From: an uncultured Eggerthella sp. | GTDB taxonomy: Bacteria > Actinomycetota > Coriobacteriia > Coriobacteriales > Eggerthellaceae | Reading direction: 5' to 3' | Assembly: GCA_900542265.1 (NCBI GenBank) | Contig: UQML01000005.1 | Coordinates: forward strand, 1 to 64,000 | DNA length: 64,000 bases | Shown here: one piece after another, positions 62,584-64,000 of the stretch | How the letters are laid out: the number at the start of each line of letters is the position of its first letter | How positions within the stretch are numbered: position 1 is the stretch's first letter | Translations under genes and position numbers: made by a program | The notes under the pieces: generated by a model | Databases searched by the model: none | What the model was told of the DNA's origin: nothing | The model's input: the letters and a program-made list of their open reading frames with translations, nothing else

Positions 62584-62669
62584 TGGTGCGGGTGAAAGGA
62601 CTTGAACCTTCACGGGGGTTACCCACCAGAACCTAAACCTGGCGCGTCTGCCAATTCCGCCACACCCGC
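62584..62669 (-). tRNA. tRNA-Leu (anticodon TAG)
   Basis: 86 nt with long variable arm. Acceptor GCGGGTG/CACCCGC, discriminator A, encoded CCA. Anticodon stem CCAGG/TCTGG with loop TTTAGGT gives TAG, which reads CUN codons. It precedes tig and is probably cut out of the tig mRNA leader. Confidence 0.97.
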
Positions 62670-62715
62670 ACATCCATTTCATATGTGCCGAACCTTTTAA
62701 GTCGACAGCTTAAAG

Positions 62716-62744
62716 ATGATACCAGTATTTATAGATTTTTTGAA
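62716..62744 (-). promoter_or_regulatory. Candidate promoter for tRNA-Leu and tig
   Basis: Minus strand TTCAAA (62744-62739), a 17-bp spacer and TATCAT (62721-62716). The start would lie about 40 nt before tRNA-Leu. A TTTAAG/CTTAAA inverted repeat follows. No other promoter is clear for tig, clpP or clpX. Confidence 0.4.
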
Positions 62745-62782
62745 CCTATCCATGAAAAGAGTAAAAATCAGGCCGTGCGTTG

Positions 62783-63787
62783 CTAGTCAATGGCAATATC
62801 ACGGGCTGTTATCACCTTAGAAGGAGAGATAAGAAGCGTGCCAAGTTCAGTCGTAAGAGCAGCATCATCATAAAAGACCCCATCGACCGTAACACCTCCT
62901 GGAAGCAGATCTTCATCTTGCGTTGAAATTACGATGGACAAGTCCGTAAGAGAAAAATACTGCTTTTCTGGTATCTCTTGTGAAGCCTGATCACTTTCGG
63001 CGGCAGGGTCGGTTTTCGCATCAGACTCAAGAGCTTGGTTGCCGTTTTGAGATTGTTTGGCTGCCATAGATTGTTTTTCTGCTTGCGCCTGTTTGTCTTT
63101 GAGCGTCTCTTCATGCTGAGCAAGTGTTTCATCAGCTTCACGCTGCTCACGGGCCTGTTCATCAAGAGATTGAATTATGTCAAGCGATGGGGTGATTGCT
63201 AAAATAAAATCAACCTCGGCTTGCTTATATTCTGCCACACGAGCAAGAACCATCTCAGGCGTATCATCCACATGAAGAGAAATAAGGCCGAAACTAAACT
63301 TCCCCACACGGACGACGGTATACGTGTCGTATGCATGGGGATTATCAACTGCAAGCTCATAACATGCAGCATCTTTGTCGAGATATGAAGTACGCAACGA
63401 AGCAAGGGTGAGCGGCTCTTTATCAGAAGTCTGCTCTTCTGCATCTTGCTCTTCTTCATCAAATTGAGCTTCTGCCGTTTCATCAGCAGGCGTTACCTCT
63501 CCATCGCTCTGTGCTTTTTGATTGAGCGCTGTTGAGACCGACGAGTCTGTTTGAGAAGACTTAGAATCAGTAGAGGCGCTTGAAGGATCTGCCACAGGTT
63601 GTGCTGTTCCTTTGTATACGAATGCACTATAGCCTTCAAGCTCTCCCGCTGCATCATCAATAGTAGAGGCTGCTACATTTAAATTATGTCCCACACCTGA
63701 GATATAAGCGATGCAAAGCCCCAGACCTCCTAAAAGAAGAAGGATAAAAACCGCTATAGCAATCTTTTCTCGGGCTGATTTGAGCAT
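62783..63787 (-). CDS. Unknown membrane-anchored protein, possible metallophosphoesterase-like segment
   Basis: 334 aa from ATG 63787. N-terminal anchor KIAIAVFILLLLGGLGLCIAY (about 8-29), then a Ser/Gln/Asp/Glu-rich linker to about residue 125. Next comes a segment with DTYTVVRVGKFSFGLISLHV and VDFILAITPSLD that recalls the core of CapA/5'-nucleotidase-type phosphoesterases, though the metal motifs are not seen. A Gln/Lys-rich coiled coil (about 205-260) and an ISPSKVITARDIAID end follow. It lies 7 nt after uvrA with no Shine-Dalgarno; a TATAAT sits 6 nt before the ATG. Not recognised; extracytoplasmic by topology. Confidence 0.75.
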   Translation of the reverse strand: MLKSAREKIAIAVFILLLLGGLGLCIAYISGVGHNLNVAASTIDDAAGELEGYSAFVYKGTAQPVADPSSASTDSKSSQTDSSVSTALNQKAQSDGEVTPADETAEAQFDEEEQDAEEQTSDKEPLTLASLRTSYLDKDAACYELAVDNPHAYDTYTVVRVGKFSFGLISLHVDDTPEMVLARVAEYKQAEVDFILAITPSLDIIQSLDEQAREQREADETLAQHEETLKDKQAQAEKQSMAAKQSQNGNQALESDAKTDPAAESDQASQEIPEKQYFSLTDLSIVISTQDEDLLPGGVTVDGVFYDDAALTTELGTLLISPSKVITARDIAID

Positions 63788-63794
63788 AGTTCTA

Positions 63795-64000
63795 TTATAG
63801 CGAGTTCTTTGATGCTTCTGGCATAAGGACACGACGCAAGAATTGACCGGTATAGCTCTCAGGAACACACGCCACTTCTTCAGGCGTACCAGTAGCTACT
63901 ACAGTACCACCTCTTAGTCCCCCTTCAGGACCTAAATCAATAATGTAGTCGGCAGCTTTGATCATATCGAGATTATGCTCGATGACAAGCACCGTATTAC
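63795..64000 (-). CDS. uvrA: UvrA, C-terminal end (cut by window edge)
   Basis: About 68 residues: a VLVIEHNLDMIKAADYIIDLGPEGGLRGG stretch is the UvrA H-loop and C-terminal signature. It ends in PEASKNSL. The rest lies beyond 64000. UvrA dimers find DNA damage and load UvrB (encoded at 33.6-35.7 kb). The stop TAA lies inside the TATAAT before the next gene. Confidence 0.95.
   Translation of the reverse strand, partial: NTVLVIEHNLDMIKAADYIIDLGPEGGLRGGTVVATGTPEEVACVPESYTGQFLRRVLMPEASKNSL

Noticed and set aside
62543..62626. N-terminal extension of trigger factor reading GNPREGSSPFTRTSF
   Set aside because: This is the translation of the tRNA-Leu 3' half. GTG 62542 with AAGGAG gives the normal trigger factor start.
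1..64000. CRISPR array, prophage, insertion sequence or defence island
   Set aside because: No spaced repeats, integrase, transposase or phage gene is seen. Gene content is housekeeping throughout.

Overview
The window looks like a chromosomal, almost entirely housekeeping stretch of a moderately AT-rich member of the Actinomycetota, class Coriobacteriia, most likely an Atopobiaceae-type organism. This placement is an inference. It rests on a DivIVA-type coiled-coil gene beside DUF177 as in mycobacteria (SepIVA position), on Firmicutes-like features in the same genome (FakA, a T-box-like leader, split transketolase), on a BTAD/SARP-type regulator, and on GTG/TTG starts. No database search was run. 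Nearly everything is on the minus strand. The first 32 bases are a Nextera-type sequencing adapter, so the left edge is a contig end that cuts trmD. The right edge cuts uvrA.

1-17 kb (read right to left) is the ancient rpmB <> asp23-fakA-recG ... plsX-rnc-smc-ftsY-ffh-rpsP-khpA-rimM-trmD block, with rsmD, coaD, a SepIVA-like gene, DUF177 and rpmF in between. It covers ribosome biogenesis, SRP targeting, chromosome organisation and phospholipid initiation. 17-31 kb is the secA-prfB-[split transketolase]-ftsE-ftsX-S41-rnr-M42 peptidase-smpB block. The FtsEX-linked S41 protein appears to lack its catalytic serine. A BTAD-domain regulator lies upstream of secA.

31.8-32 kb carries tRNA-Gln(CTG) and tRNA-Glu(CTC) on the plus strand with a strong promoter and a terminator, followed by about 400 bases of non-coding DNA ending in three 11-bp direct repeats. 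32.5-40 kb holds aroE, uvrB, coaE, mnmA (no ATG/GTG/TTG start available), rpsA and serC. 40-47 kb holds a lone class III CoA-transferase and the branched-chain amino-acid operon ilvD-ilvB-ilvN-ilvC. That operon is preceded by a T-box-like leader and attenuator, and by a divergent LysR regulator gene broken by a nonsense codon at the conserved Gln of its HTH.

48.9-64 kb holds a gamma-carbonic-anhydrase-like protein, purine nucleoside phosphorylase, prmC-prfA, trxB, trxA, thrS, a double-zinc-ribbon membrane protein, valS, clpX, clpP, tRNA-Leu(TAG)-tig, an unknown membrane-anchored protein and the 3' end of uvrA. I see no insertion sequence, prophage, CRISPR array or obvious defence system. The most interesting signals are the probable S41 pseudoprotease beside FtsEX, the odd T-box upstream of ilvD with an apparent glycine specifier, the LysR nonsense mutation, the CTG-start mnmA, the Asn in the RNase III active site, and the SARP-like direct repeats.
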